DNA of 64,000 nucleotides from Corella eumyota (taxonomy: Eukaryota; Chordata; Ascidiacea; Phlebobranchia; Corellidae). Below the pieces are notes generated by a model. That model had not been told where the DNA came from. It searched no databases and worked only from the letters and a program-made list of their open reading frames with translations. The stretch spans positions 4,960,001 through 5,024,000 of the forward strand of contig OY720098.1 in assembly GCA_963082875.1 (NCBI GenBank), written 5' to 3'. This document shows positions 1 through 15,985 of the stretch, piece by piece (within the stretch, counting starts at the first letter, position 1; each line of letters starts with the position of its first letter). Made by a program: the position numbers and the translations under genes.

Positions 1-89
1 ACAGGTGTATTTATAAATGCAAAAAACACTTTAACTACAAAACATTAAAATATATTTATTTTTTTAAATACTTAAAATAATTCACTTAC

Positions 90-482
90 TTTTTCCCTTG
101 AAGGTCTGGAAGTTCGCACAAAAACACTTTGCTTATTAAGTAAGATGTCCTTCCTAATATGCTCAAGCGTTTTCTCCAAAGCTTCCTTTCCCCTTATTAA
201 TGACTTAATTTCTTCATTCGTGTCCAACAGATTATCCCGAAGTTTTACAACAACTAATCTTGTCAAACGAACGTAGCTATGCACTTTTGAGTTGCTTTGT
301 TGTACTGAGTTATCTCTTAGAGTTGGAAGTGGATCTAGTTGTCTTCCCAAGTCGGTGCCCTTGTCGCTTTTTTGTATTACATTTTGTGAAACTTTTATGT
401 TTTTTACAGTTGCATCTCGCCAGCAATCAGGGCCTATTGTTGCTGTAGCCAACGGTAGTGTTGCCCATGTTCCAGTTGCCAT
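90..482 (-). CDS. Tektin-like coiled-coil protein, first coding exon (gene continues off the left edge)
   Basis: Only the first coding exon is in the window: ATG at 482-480, with a GTAAGT donor just after position 90 on the minus strand. An upstream TTG in the same frame is not needed. The 131 residues start MATGTWATLPLATAT and contain a WRD motif. The second half is helical (LRDNLLDTNEEIKSLIRGKE, then KTLEHIRKDILLNKQSV and RTSRPSREK), which resembles the tektin core, where a 'set of helices, then nQqsv..R..RP..E' block recurs. I infer a tektin or tektin-like axonemal microtubule inner protein, possibly the CCDC105/TEKTL1 type. Its head-to-head position with the outer-arm docking gene ODAD3 and the X-box-like sites between them fit a ciliary role. 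The family call is moderate. The rest of the gene must be read outside the window. Confidence 0.55.
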
Positions 483-842
483 TTTTTTCAAGATATGAGA
501 TAGGTTAGCTTATAAATTATTCTTTTGGCTTTGGTTGCTTCTTAAAATTTGTTTCGTTTAAAATAAACGGCGTTTACTTTTTCCAACAAACATACAATTT
601 GGTACAATAAATTTTACGTGATGAACTGTCAGACTGTATTATGACTTGCGGATAAAAATTCCTAATCTAATGCGGCAGTAAGCTAGCTTTTTAACCTAGC
701 CATTCTGTGAATAAAACAATAAATAACTTTTAAGTAAAAAGTCGGTTATACAACAGCTTTTATTTTTACTACCTAAAAAAAAGCGTTGAGCTGATATAAT
801 ACTTTTTCAATCTTGTTAAAAATAATTTTGGCGTCGTGTGTG

Positions 843-855
843 GTTGCTTAGTAAC
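843..855. promoter_or_regulatory. X-box-like RFX binding site in divergent ciliary promoter
   Basis: GTTGCTTAGTAAC is a near-perfect imperfect palindrome of the RFX X-box type (GTYNCY, short spacer, RGNAAC). It lies about 360 bp upstream of the tektin-like ATG and about 380 bp upstream of the ODAD3 ATG. RFX factors are established regulators of ciliary genes in animals; binding here is inferred from sequence only. Confidence 0.6.
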
Positions 856-1043
856 GTTCTCTTGACGCGCATCAATGCTTTTACATCTATTTGACGTTTG
901 AATAATTAAATTTAAATAAAAATAAAATAAACAAGTTTTGAAAAAATAATATTTATGGAAATTTTTAAGAATGATTTTAATAAATTCAAATTTTTGTTTA
1001 GTTTGGTAAATAAAGTGGCAACACGCAATTACGTAGGCTGACA

Positions 1044-1056
1044 GTCGCGTAGCAAC
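1044..1056. promoter_or_regulatory. Second X-box-like RFX site, ODAD3-proximal
   Basis: GTCGCGTAGCAAC has a perfect AGCAAC right half and a weaker GTCGC left half of the X-box. It sits 180 bp upstream of the ODAD3 ATG, the usual promoter-proximal distance for RFX sites. It is 201 bp from the stronger site at 843-855. Confidence 0.5.
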
Positions 1057-1236
1057 AAACAACTAACTGCGTTTAGTATTTTTTAGTATCTGAAGCAAAA
1101 GACAAATGCTTTAAAAAAAGAATATTTCACGCTTTAGTATTTTGTCCTGAAAAAACTTTGTACATATATTTAAAAATATATATTTTTTAGAGGCTTCGAA
1201 TTTTAACTAAGTTGCTGTGATTGTATAAACAGCACA

Positions 1237-4239
<3,003 letters not shown>

Positions 4240-4960
4240 TTTTAGTAAAAAATTGGTGGCGACTTTTTTGTCGTAGTGGCGCTTTAATCTTCATGTATAT
4301 ATTTAGTCTTAACCCCCTTTTTATTCTTAAATCGCTCGTTTTTTTCAGCATTTTTGCGCCTACTGGTAATCTAACTAATTTTTATTGTTAAAAATCGAAT
4401 TGGAATATTTAAAATTATATCGGTTTTTAGGTTAGTTTTTAAAGGCTTGGGTAAAGATCTAAACACTTTAACTTTTGAAGTATAAATATATATATTTTTT
4501 GTTTTGTTTTTCTTTGAATGTAAACAAAATATAAGCGTTTACTTACTTTTTTGTGCTAATAAACAAAACTTTTTTACAGCTTGTTAAATAATTGTAAAAA
4601 TTTAAGATAACAAAAAAATGGTCTATAGCCCAAAATATATATTTAAAAGACGAAATAACCTCAACAAAACAAAAAAATGAAAAAGAAAGCTATCAAGTTG
4701 TTGGTAAATCTTACCAAAAACTTTAGTTTACTTTTATAGCAATGTATGTTTAAATTTTGTTTGACTAAATAATACGAAACATTTTTAATGCTGATATTCT
4801 AGTATATTCTATACTCATGTTAGGTTATAAGACAAATCACTTTTTATTTAAACGCAATATTACGAACTAACAAAATGCACGGAATGGAAGGACACCTCAA
4901 GCACAGCACATACCTATATCTACACTCTTGACTTTAGTATATAGCAATATAAAGTCTATA
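4240..4960. other. ODAD3 3' region and convergent spacer to the synaptotagmin gene
   Basis: AT-rich sequence with a polyadenylation hexamer for ODAD3 (4558-4563) and short A/T runs. ODAD3 and the synaptotagmin gene converge here. I see no additional gene. Confidence 0.6.
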
Positions 4961-7900
4961 CTACGTTATCGATCTTCTTAACGTTGGGCTCGACGCCGTT
5001 GTCAGATGTTTTAATTTACCAAGTTTTATTACCCCCAACGATGTTCTTCGCTCCCTTGGAGCTGAATTTTGATCGCTTGGATCTAACGAGTCCACATCTG
5101 GCGGCGGTTTTAAACAGTGCCACCTTGCGACTGGTTTATTTGAGGTTTGAGCGAGCATTTCGTTCCAATGTGCGCGATCGTTTGCATCTTCTACGTCTGC
5201 GCAAAAATAATAATAAGCCCTTTAAAATAAATTCTTAGTAATACAAAGTAACATACACTAAAAGGTGCTTAAAATTACTATACTTTAAATAACAATTTAA
5301 ATTTCACCCACTCTAAATATTAAAAATTGTAAATTTGTAGTTCCTACTCATTTATTATTCAGAGATGTCCTAAATTCTAACTACGACCATGTTAATTTCT
5401 AAATTTATCCATTTAGCCTAAAACTATTCAAATTTTAAAAGAGACAAAACCAAGACTATTTCAATCGCTTAAAAAATCTCTTGGGATTAAGTAATGATAA
5501 GATTTTAAACACACATGTACATATATTATACTATGGCGATATGGTAATTTAATTCTAATAAAATGCTATAATTACCAGGCCCCAATTCCAACTGCCCCAG
5601 GTATTCGTTAACGCCAAATTTCAAGTCATGCACTAGAAAGCAAATCATACTAGCGTCGCACGCTTGTATAACTTCGAGTGGTACGTTAAATATTAATGCC
5701 TGATTAAACACGGGATGGGACTCGCTGTGATTTATCGAAGTCTTTTTCTTTTTAATGCGTTGCCTGCCTTTGTATAAACAGACTTTGACATATGGATCTG
5801 AAATCAATAATATTGGTGTTATTAAAAATATCGTAAAAGTAGTTTTCATTATTAATTTATTTTGGATCTCGCCATATCATATAAGTCTATTAATATCCCG
5901 TCATTTAATTTTAAAATAAAAACGCTTGGCAACCTAATTATTAATATTTAATTAAAATGAACCTGGAATTCCCATGCGGGCATCCTTTAGGTTTCGAGCC
6001 TTCTGAATTGCAACCGTGAGTTTTTCTGCACTTTTTAGGTACGAGAGAGAAATCATAAGGTCGCCATGTTTACCAGCAACCTACACAATTTTATCCTTGT
6101 GAATGTATAGTAGTAATTAAAAACCTAAAGCCTTTCCAATTAAGGTTAATACTGAAGAATAGTTTTTCGTATTTGTATTAAATTTTGCTACTCAAAATCG
6201 ATATTTTGGTTGTACATTAACTAGTATTGTTTATTGTTTTTTACCGCTTTATCGTTGCCACGTGTTTTGTTTGGCGGAAGTGAATTAATATGACGCCATA
6301 AATCGATATGTGACGTCATAATGAAGTCGATTTCTTTCAGTTTAATTTCCATTATTCCAATGCATTCGTCGCGCGAAAATTGATCAAAATCATAAGTTTT
6401 TACTTGCAATGTTTTCTCCTTTAATAAAATATAAAGTAAAAAATAAAACCTTTGATTGGAATTTTAATAAACTAAACAAAGTTCCTAAAACCTTCAATAC
6501 ATCCGATGCAACACTGAATGAAAAAGATTCTTCAAATTCGGGATCAGAAGTTCTTCGATGAACTCTGCTCTTCCTTGGATTTGAACCCGGAGCCAATGCC
6601 ACTGTGCAATAGGGATCATTGGTTCCACTAAAATCTTGATTTTGTAAATTTCTAGCCTAGGAAAAAAAGAATAAAGTAAAGAGAAAGTAGAGAGATTTAG
6701 ATAGATTAGGTATTTCATTTTCTATTATAGATCTGTTTGCATATAATTTTTCACCTGTATAATTTTGACCTTTAAAACTTCAAGTTCTGTATTATAATTT
6801 AAGGAGAAATGTAGCATCGGTAAATCATCGTCGGGATCTGAACCGATACTAGACATTTTTGATGCTTGCAGCTAAAAAAGAACATAAATTCTCTTATACT
6901 TAACATGCTAAGTAATTATTTATGAAACAAGTATAGAGTAATCACCCCACACTATAAGTTTTTTTAAAAAGATTTCAAATGTTTACTACTCTACCTTGTA
7001 TAATCTTGGATTTATGTCGTTTAGAAATATTGGACTTTGCATTGAGCTCCTTCTGCGTCCGGACGCTGGAGGTGGATTGATCATAAGACCATCCGACATG
7101 TTGCTGTCGGCGGAGGTACGATGTATGGGCGAATAAGCTAAAACAGAATATACAATAACTATGAACTAAAGTATTTTTGAACATTTAATATAAATACAAC
7201 AATTGCTTTAGTATAGTAGTGGCTAAATTTTTAATCGAAATTAAAAATGATATAAGCCTGTTACAAACTAATGAAATCTCCATTTTTGCATTTTATTGAC
7301 ATATCTTTTTACCTGAAAATGAACCTGGCTTTTCTTCAATCGGTGTTAATTTACCCGAGAGGCTTAATCCCGACGGTGTTAATCTATCAGACGGTATATT
7401 GCTTTGCAGAGACATATCCTTGTTAGAAAAAAGACGGTGTTAATCTATCAGACGGTATATTGCTTTGCAGAGACATATCCTTGTTTAATTTAATTATAGC
7501 CTATAAACAATTATATTTTTTTTTGGCTGCGATCGATAAAATATTTAATTTAAAATAATGATTTTGTTTTTATATATTGTTTCAATTTTGCTGTGATTGC
7601 AATTTACCTGATCAATTGATTGCAGATTTAGCGTTAGATTGTTTTCCGATGCTAACATGCCATTAACCGTCACAGAAGGTCTTCTATCGTATTTACCTAA
7701 ACCAAAAATACGGGAGAAAACTATTGTTAAATTACGTCACATAGCTATTAATATTTAAACATTTAAAATTTGGTTAAAACTAGGCCGCTTATCTATTTTT
7801 TTCAAAACAAACTTACGTATAAAATATTTATTAAGCTAAATATGAACATGCCAATCTCTGTCTTTAAATAGTTTTTTTAATCAAGTTTGCTGGTATAGCT

Positions 7901-9292
7901 CCTAAACGCAAATTCTTCTACCTAAACCTTAAATTCAAACTGCACTGTATGTAAGTTGGACCAGTACTATAAGTAAGTAATAATGTCAAATAATGGTGAA
8001 TCGTTTGAATAATTTATTAATATAGTTAACGCTTTACCTTCAGTTTCGTAGCGTTGTAGCCTACGTTTTCCAGTAGAGTAGCCACTGCTACATGATTGAC
8101 CGATTGGAGCATAGTGTGCCATTGTTGGTTGAACGATTGGGTTTTCAACAAATAATTCAGGCTCAGAGTGACATTCTTAATACAACAAAACAAATACTGT
8201 TCATTAAACTGTTGGTCTGTTTAAACTTTTAATATATAAGTAATAACGAGGCCAATAGCTTACTTTACTTTTGCATATGCTACACGAAGGTATAATCGTA
8301 TTTTTCAACACATTATAATTTAAACAATATATAATGTTACTTAGAAATAATTAAATTATTTTTGAAAGTGTAGAAGGTACTTATTAAGTTGCAGCAAAAG
8401 AACTACAAATTTTAATTCAAAGTGAAAACATTTTAGAGTATTATTAAACTTCATAAATTTTTCAAAAAACGTATAATGATCATAGAGATTTATTTTAGTG
8501 TTTACCTGTTTTGTAATGCTAAACCACAAACCTTAATCCTTAGTAAAATTATTTTTAAATATATATCAAACCTAATAAATAATTAATACCCGAAATTAAT
8601 TTCTAATGATCAGGTAGATTTATTTTTATGTTTATCTATTTATAAATTCACTTTATTCATTTTTTAAAAATAAAAAACAAAACTATCAAAAATAAAATAA
8701 AAATTAAAATAGTGTATCTCTTTGTTTAATGGTTTGTTAGGCTAAGATTTTTTCATGTAAGTTATCAGTAGTGTATACATGCTTTCCGTATGTTTTTCCA
8801 TCGTAAATATTGGTTTAATTTTGGTGGCAAATATTGTATTAACCAACATTACAAGACAACATACCCAAGTAATAACAATCAAGTATACCTCGAGTAGGGG
8901 AACTGGGTGACGAAGTTTCGTTATCCGAACTCTGATTACTTTTTCTTCTTTTTTGGCTTAAATCGATAGTAAACCTTTAAAACATATAACACATAAGCTT
9001 TTTTGAAAAAAATGCTAAAAAAACGTTACGTAAACGTAAAAGCCTAACTTTAAACATTTTATTAATTTTGAACATGTAACCAAAGTTTTAAATTTTAATA
9101 AACACGTAAAATAGTATTAGCTAACCTTTTTTTATCAGTTGCAATTAATAAAGTGTCTTCATGATCCTTTACGAAACAAAGTTTCCGATTTTGATAGCAA
9201 TAGCAAATACAGCAGCATATTACAACTGATGACACTATTGGCATAGCAATATATAATGCCAGTTCGTGAGTAGGTATAGTAACTGCGTCCAT
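4961..9292 (-). CDS. Synaptotagmin family protein (N-terminal TM, long linker, C2A and C2B)
   Basis: Eleven coding exons on the minus strand: 9292-9126, 8974-8889, 8175-8038, 7696-7608, 7418-7313, 7137-6995, 6871-6755, 6656-6492, 6418-6245, 6080-5963, 5797-5576 and the last 5196-4961 (twelve with it), encoding about 586 aa. The N-terminus has one membrane span (about residues 13-35) followed by CCCICYCY cysteines, likely palmitoylated. A Ser-rich linker of about 240 residues leads to C2A (NQDFSGTNDPYCTVAL; RVHRRTSDPEF; DFDQFSRDE) and C2B (DPYVKVCLYKG, a polylysine RIKKKK, and the WHXL-type end PVARWHCLK). Synaptotagmins are membrane-traffic C2 proteins that couple vesicles to SNAREs and phospholipid. 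C2A keeps four of five Asp Ca2+ ligands (the fifth is Glu). C2B has lost several, so it is likely Ca2+-independent. The exact vertebrate paralogue is uncertain. Confidence 0.9.
7372..7485. repeat. Tandem duplication (61-bp period) of a synaptotagmin exon start and its splice acceptor
   Basis: A 53-bp unit occurs at 7372-7424 and again, identical, at 7433-7485, separated by 8 bp. On the minus strand each copy holds an AACAAG 3' splice site followed by the first 45 or so coding bases of synaptotagmin exon 5. The copy nearer the downstream exon (acceptor before 7418) is open. Use of the distal acceptor (before 7479) would read through the copied coding bases into an in-frame TAA. Confidence 0.9.
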
Positions 9293-12200
9293 AATCGCCA
9301 AATCACTATCTCTTAGCTTACTAACCTAAGCAAAATGGTTTAGGTATTTTCTATACATTGTACTGGTACCATTTAGTATTTGTGATCTGCAAACATTAAC
9401 CTACAGAATCGGTCTAAAAAATCAATAAATATATTTCATTCCGCTTCAGCTAGTGATTTGTTTTTGGCAGCCTCGTGCATCGGATACCTCTCCTTAGTAA
9501 TATTTAGTATAAAAATAAAAGCCGATACTTCTTATTATGTAAAACAACACGTGTCAATGATTTACAAAATATTTTAATACGGATTGCGTATCTCTTTTTT
9601 ATATTGATTTTTTTTTATAAAATACAACATTTTTCTTAAATCCAATTTTATACCTTAAAAGTGATTTTCAATAAACAATGCTCTAAACTTCGCTTGCATT
9701 TACACTTGGATTATATTAATCAAATTACCGTAGATGTTTAAATTGCAAGTACTTTGTTATGATAATAAAATCAACAGCATTGCCTTAAAATAAACACTGC
9801 CTGACACAACACACACTGATATGCGAGATGTAATGAGTATTATAATAAGCATAATAAGCAAATCCAATAATGCATCAAATGCCCATGAAAATTTTATGAT
9901 GGCGAAAAAAAACGACATCGAAACAGAGGACAACATTCACAGACATACAGGCGGGTGTTCAAACCAGTTCACACATGTTATTCCCAAATCACCATGTAGG
10001 CGGCGATGCATATGTAGAAATTCGATTTAAATAATTAATATCGAACTGCAAATGCCGTTGCAGCATATAATTCCTGTGAGAAGATTGAACTGTCTTAAAT
10101 GATATTTTAAAAACGCTTTTTTAATAATTATACAAAACTTGATTGCAAAAATTTAAAAACTATGATTCACCTTACGTTATATAAACGTTTAGCTACGGGT
10201 TTTTAACAGTGATTTTTAAACATAAAAAATAGCCTGGACATACTAAAAAAAGACAACATAAATCTTATTTTTAAGTTTATGCCTGTCATTATCTCAAATT
10301 ACTGTGCTAGTCTTGCGCATTTCTATTCACATCTTTATAAATATTAACAAAATTTAAACTTTCAACAATGTTCAAACCTACCGCAAGACATACAAAATAA
10401 TATTTCTCAGGTTACAAAGTACTATAAAAACACCAAGTCGTAAACCTTAAGTACATAGTTTCTACATTTATACGAAAACTTTCATTCAAGGCATATTTGT
10501 CTTATGAGAAGTCTTAACCAGTTTTTCTTTGAACCCATGTAGTATAAACACATTTATTCAACACAAAAACAACTTTCATTTAAGCCAAATTTATCTATTG
10601 TGTTATCATTTTTAGCTTAAGTAAATAAATTTCGCAACTATTAAGATAATAGTGTATTGACAATACTTAGTGTTTATTCTTCACATGATTTAAGCAATAT
10701 TAATATCAAGAGTCACTAACTACTAAACTTTTATCGCCAATTTTATCGTTTACCGTGTTAATCAGGTTTACAGTCAATTTGCGACGATCTGATTTTAAAG
10801 TTTTGTGTACAAAGTAGGAGTTCCGTATACTTAAGATATGAGTTTGTGTTTGCTAAATTCTAACCCGAGATTTCTTTTTGTTGAAATGTAGAGATTTGTG
10901 CCTTACACAAACAGGCGTTTCAACATTTGGGACAAGTGTACTATTGAAATCTACTTACATATTTGTACTTGACTTCTTTCTCTGCATGTTTGAACAAGCT
11001 TTTATGCTTTTAGATTAGTATGTGGTTAATAGTTTTTTTAACATCGCGTATTTCTTTTTATTGTCACAAATTTCGTAATTTGAATCAATTTAGTAAATTT
11101 ACAGTTTTGGATATAAGATTTTGATCTATAACTATATCTATCATATTATAATTATTATTATTAGAGTTTTAGATATTGTAACTAATTGACTTTGGTTTAT
11201 TTTAACACCATTAAATTTGTAATATTTTATTGATTTTTAAATAAGATGGCATAATTAATTTTAACACAAAACCAATAATTAATATTTATATCAATTTTGT
11301 GCTAAAGTTTTCAAACAAATTTTTATAACTAAATATTAGAAAATACAAATTAATTTAATACACTTTTATATAAATATTAAAGCTTAACATTTAGTTTATC
11401 AGTTTAATAACTTATTTTTAGACATGGTAAAATTTTCGTTCAATAATTTTTTTTCCATAACAACTTAAGGTTATATTTTTTGTGTTTTTATTGGGGAAGA
11501 GTGTGTTGTTGGGACGTGTTTTGAGCTATTTTCTGTTCAGTAAAAATCATGTCCGCTTAGAACTTACTATCTCCCTCCAACGGCTATGCGAATATAAATT
11601 AAAACCTAGTAAAATTTTTAAAGAAAATCTGTATAACAAAAATTTAAAAAATAATATTTTAAATTTTTTAACATCAAATAATCTCAACTTAAATAATATT
11701 CGACTCCAACCTTAACACACGAGAGAATTTACTATTTAAATTTATTACAGTGTTTTAGTAACACAATTTTGGTAGATAAATTTACTTAGTGGGCATAAAA
11801 ATAAATTGGAATATAAAGTCAATTATTTATTGATTTTGTTATTTTTTGCATTTATAAAAGCAAGTAATATATAACAGACCAAACTCAGCAAACAAAAAAG
11901 CCTTAACCGAATAAATGAACACTGCGCTAAGTTTACCAACTTGATTGATCTATTGCACCATTAAATGTAATGTTTAAATATATAAATTTTACTAGAAAAC
12001 TTGGTGATTACCTCAACTGTTTACTCGATATGTTTTAACAAACAATAAATTAAATTGAGAAAAGGCACTCCAGAGTTGGGGTCATAAAAATTATTTGATG
12101 TTTAAAATAAATATTTAAAAATAGATAGTGCAAAAGGCCGAAGTCAGGATATAAATATCCGAGAATAGTAAAACAAGCTCTTGGGTAAAAAAAGTTTAAA

Positions 12201-12360
12201 CGTACTGATAGTTACAAGTCCTTGTTGTGAAAGGCATACTCATTGTTTAAGAGAATTACAAATAAAATAGGATAAGCAGTAAATTTAAGTGATGATTCAA
12301 TTTAAACAATAAAAAACTTTTAAATTCAACATCGATTTTTTGTAGATTTGTTGTGAAAAA
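9293..12360. other. 3-kb AT-rich intergenic region
   Basis: This lies between the synaptotagmin start (minus) and the first acyltransferase gene (plus), so it holds two divergent promoters. It has only short open frames without family resemblance (for example 9821-10030 and 11482-11715). No tRNA, repeat or transposon could be recognised. Untranslated first exons of either gene may lie here. Confidence 0.5.
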
Positions 12361-15300
12361 ATGTTTAAAAGTGTTCTCATTTTCTCTTGTTTGGCTTTCT
12401 CCATAAGTGCATCCGAAGAAACATTTCAAGATTGGATAAAAAAAGTTGATGTTTCTACTTCGAATGAAATTGGAAATCGTGATGTGAATCTAGCAAAAGA
12501 ATATTCAGAACTGCAATATGCGCTTACACCTTTACGTTCTGTTCTTAATGATATTCACAGCACCAGCGGGCAGGCTAGAATTTTTGATAAATTGAAAAGG
12601 TTATTGTTTTTTGTTTGTTTACTCAAAATGTTATCTTGTTAACTCATTAACTAATAAGCACATTTTTAGGATGCAGCCACCTTTCTGGGCTGAACTTTCA
12701 TCAAACGATAATTTAGCTGAATGTTTGGCTCACATTGAAATCGTTGCTAATGATACAATAATCCCCAAACTCTATGCTTTGCGAAGTAAGTTGCTTGTAG
12801 ATCTACCATGTAGTTAATATATTTTGTTCAACAACATTTTTACAATAAACAATGATATAATATAATCATTTCATATAAAAAGTTAAACTATTTGGTGATC
12901 CTTTGTATATCTTAATCTACAGTGTGGGATTCGTGGGGTATACCTGAAAGTGGAATACTGGAAGGAAATGTAAGGTGGCCTGGTCACTACTATGAATGCA
13001 TGGAATCTGTGGGACCGCAAGTTAAAGGAAGATATTGCTTGTCTTACGTAGGATTTAAATATGTGGTAAGCTGAACTACACAAAAATGTTAAAGCAAAGT
13101 ATTGCTGTTGACTTATAAAATAAATATAAAAAAATATGCTTTAGATATGAATAGTATATGTTTTTGTTTACCTAACACAATACGCTATACCAAACTTATA
13201 TTTTCTCGGCAGCCAGTACAAACAGGAATTCCAGTTGACATAACATTCGGAAGCTGTCTTCCCTCAGTGTGTAGTACAGAATCAATAAAAACGATTCTTG
13301 GTGTGTTGTTGAAGGGCCACACTAATATTCCCTTGCTAGAGACTTCATGCCCTAAAACAGTGAAAAATTATTATACAACTCTTGATATTATAGGAATGTA
13401 AGTATTATTTATATTGTATAAAAATGATACAGTAGGTAATTATTTAAAATACACAATCAAATAAGTTTTTTATATTTGCAACATATATTATTTCTAGTAC
13501 GATCACATCGATATTAGCAGCGTTGGTAGTTATTGGAACATCTGTGGATTTATTTAATCAATGGAAAATATGGAAATCAAATAAAATTAACGAAAATCAA
13601 CCAAATTTGTATAAAGCTACACAGTGTAAATCTGCAATTGGTAATTAATGGTGCTTTTGTTTGACAATAACAAACAAATAAAAAGTATATATGTTGTAAA
13701 TACAGGGTAACTAAAAGTTTTTTTTAATGAAATTACATAGGTTTTAAGATAGCACTTTGTTTTTCTGCTATTAAAAATGGAAAAGAAATTCTATCGCTCG
13801 AACGAAAACCAGGCATTCTTCCTGTTTTGGATGGACTTCGTTTTATCAGCACTACGTGGGTTATTCTCGGTCACACACTTCTTAGCTCGTTGTATTATTT
13901 AGGTAATGTCTTTATTTGTTCTATATCACATGGTATTAAGTCATACAAAATAAATATTATTACTAGTGCCTATGTTTTTTAAACAAACATGGTATACATT
14001 TTTGTGTTTGTTTTTAGATAATGCTGTTAACGCTAATCGAACGATTAAGGATAAATTGGGAATGCTAATGCCTGTAATAAATGGAACATTTTCTGTTGAT
14101 ACATTTTTCTTTTTAAGTGGCTTATTGGTCATGTATCTTGGCTTAAAGCATTTGACTAAAACAAATGGCAAAATAAACATACCATTGATGTATCTACAAC
14201 GATTTTTAAGGTACACGACAATATAGCCTAACTCTGTAATATAAATTTTATTGTAAACCAGAAACTTATCCAAACGACATTTCTAGATTAACTCCAACGT
14301 ATGCCTATCTTATATTATTTTCAATGGGGTGGATGAAATTTGTTGGAAGTGGTCCGTATTGGGAAACTCTAATGCAGGAAAACATTAACATGTGCATAGA
14401 AACGTGGTGGACTAATCTCGTATACATAAACAACTTTTACCCAGTCTCTTCTTTAGTAAGTGCGACTCAAATACAAAATAAAAATTTGTTATATTTAAAA
14501 AATTGTTTGCTATTCAACAGTGTTTTTCATGGGGTTGGTATCTTGCAGTTGACATGCAGTTTTACATTTTTTCACCCTTGTTCATCATCTTATTACATAA
14601 GTGAGTCATAAAAAAAACGTGTTAAACCAATTTAATATTACTTTTTTTGCACTAGTATTTAAAAAATCTCACATCTTATTCTACAGAAATAAAAGACTGG
14701 GATTAGCACTCTTAGCTTTTATAAGCGTATCCAGTGTAATTATCACAGGAGTACTTTCAGCACTCTCTAATCTACAACCCACTGCAATACAAATGACGTT
14801 GTCGTTAACACCGTAAGCTAAACAACCTTTGTTTTTGTAACAAAAATAAAATTAACCCAAATTAATTTTTTTTTAGGTGGATTCGCTTTTTTCTTCCTAG
14901 TGCATTTTCAAATTCTACAGCATCTTACGACAGAAAATTTCTATATGATATCTACAACATGCCCTGGACTCGATTTACAGTTTATGGAATTGGAATGTTT
15001 ACAGGCTATGTATTATTTGTTACCAAGGGAAAAATCAGATTGCACAAAGTCAGTGTTTTGTTGATAATATACCATTTAAAATATTTAAATACATTTTTAA
15101 AGTACATAAACAAAAAGTTATTTCCACCAAATAATTGTTGCCGCTATACATTAAACCCATTTTACAGTCGATTGCATTGTTGGGTTGGCTAGTATCTGCT
15201 GGTTGTGCACTAGCTGTAATATACGGTACGTTTAAAACTACTTCAGAATCAATACGTTTGGATACGCCAATAGCTGCATTCTACAACGCCATGTCGAGAG

Positions 15301-15985
15301 GGCTGTGGGGCGCTTGTATAGCCTGGGTTACTGTAGCTTGCATTGGCGGATATGGAGGTAAAAAAGCTAATAAACAAACATAATTTTACACAAAATAACC
15401 AACATTTTTGTTATATTAAATACAGGGCCAGTTACTGTTTTCTTGGATTGGAATGTCTTTACTCCTTTAAGTAGGCTTACATATAGTGCCTATTTGGTAC
15501 ATATTTTGATTTTACAATGGTACTTCGGAATTAATGATCATACCTATCACTTTTTAGTTCAACACGTTATTGTCCTATACTTGGGTAAAATAAAAAAATC
15601 TTTATATTTTTTTCTGTATAGCTTACGTTAAATTTCTTTTGGTTTTAACCTACTTTTTTATATACCAAAACTTAATTTCTCAGGCATTATTGTAATGGTG
15701 TTTATGGTGGCCTTTGCTATCACTCTGCTTGTGGAATGGCCGTTTATTGGGATACTAAAGTTGGCTTTCCCCGGAAAATCGAAGCCAACCCCAACAATAA
15801 ACAAGTCAACCCTAGCCGTAAGTGAGAGTTCTGTAGAAATGAAAGACGTATTAGAAGGTAAAACCAACCAGTCCTATTACCCGGGAAAAGAAGAAAGTCA
15901 ATCGGCAGATGAAGGTATAAGTGTCAAGCAATTTGAAGATAACCTGGAGTTTGATGAAGAAAACGAATCTAAAACTGCTCTTTAA
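12361..15985 (+). CDS. NRF-6-like multi-pass acyltransferase-3 family protein, copy A
   Basis: Fourteen exons: 12361-12599, 12670-12785, 12923-13065, 13213-13397, 13498-13640, 13741-13902, 14018-14210, 14287-14455, 14521-14600, 14687-14812, 14877-15048, 15168-15357, 15426-15584 and 15684-15985, giving 792 aa. Order: a signal peptide (SVLIFSCLAFSISAS), then an extracellular Cys-rich NRF domain (MWDSWGIPESGILEGN, YYECMES, FGSCLPSVCS). A first membrane span follows, then the acyltransferase-3 core with its Arg...His motif (DGLRFISTTWVILGHT), FFFLSGLL, TWWTNLVYINNFYP and several further spans. The tail is hydrophilic and acidic (about 85 aa). Members of this nematode nrf-6/nose-resistant-to-fluoxetine group are implicated in moving lipids or yolk between tissues. 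The chemical reaction is not established, so substrate is unknown. A paralogue with the same exon plan follows at 17601. Confidence 0.9.

Noticed and set aside
4984-5238. Plus-strand frame of 84 aa
   Set aside because: It is the antisense shadow of the last synaptotagmin exon (5196-4961), whose minus-strand translation matches the C2B end.
9821-10030. Plus-strand frame of 69 aa in the synaptotagmin upstream region
   Set aside because: No family resemblance, no splice context and low-complexity composition.
11482-11715. Plus-strand frame of 77 aa
   Set aside because: AT-driven Lys/Asn/Leu composition, no ATG at its start and no match; probably chance.
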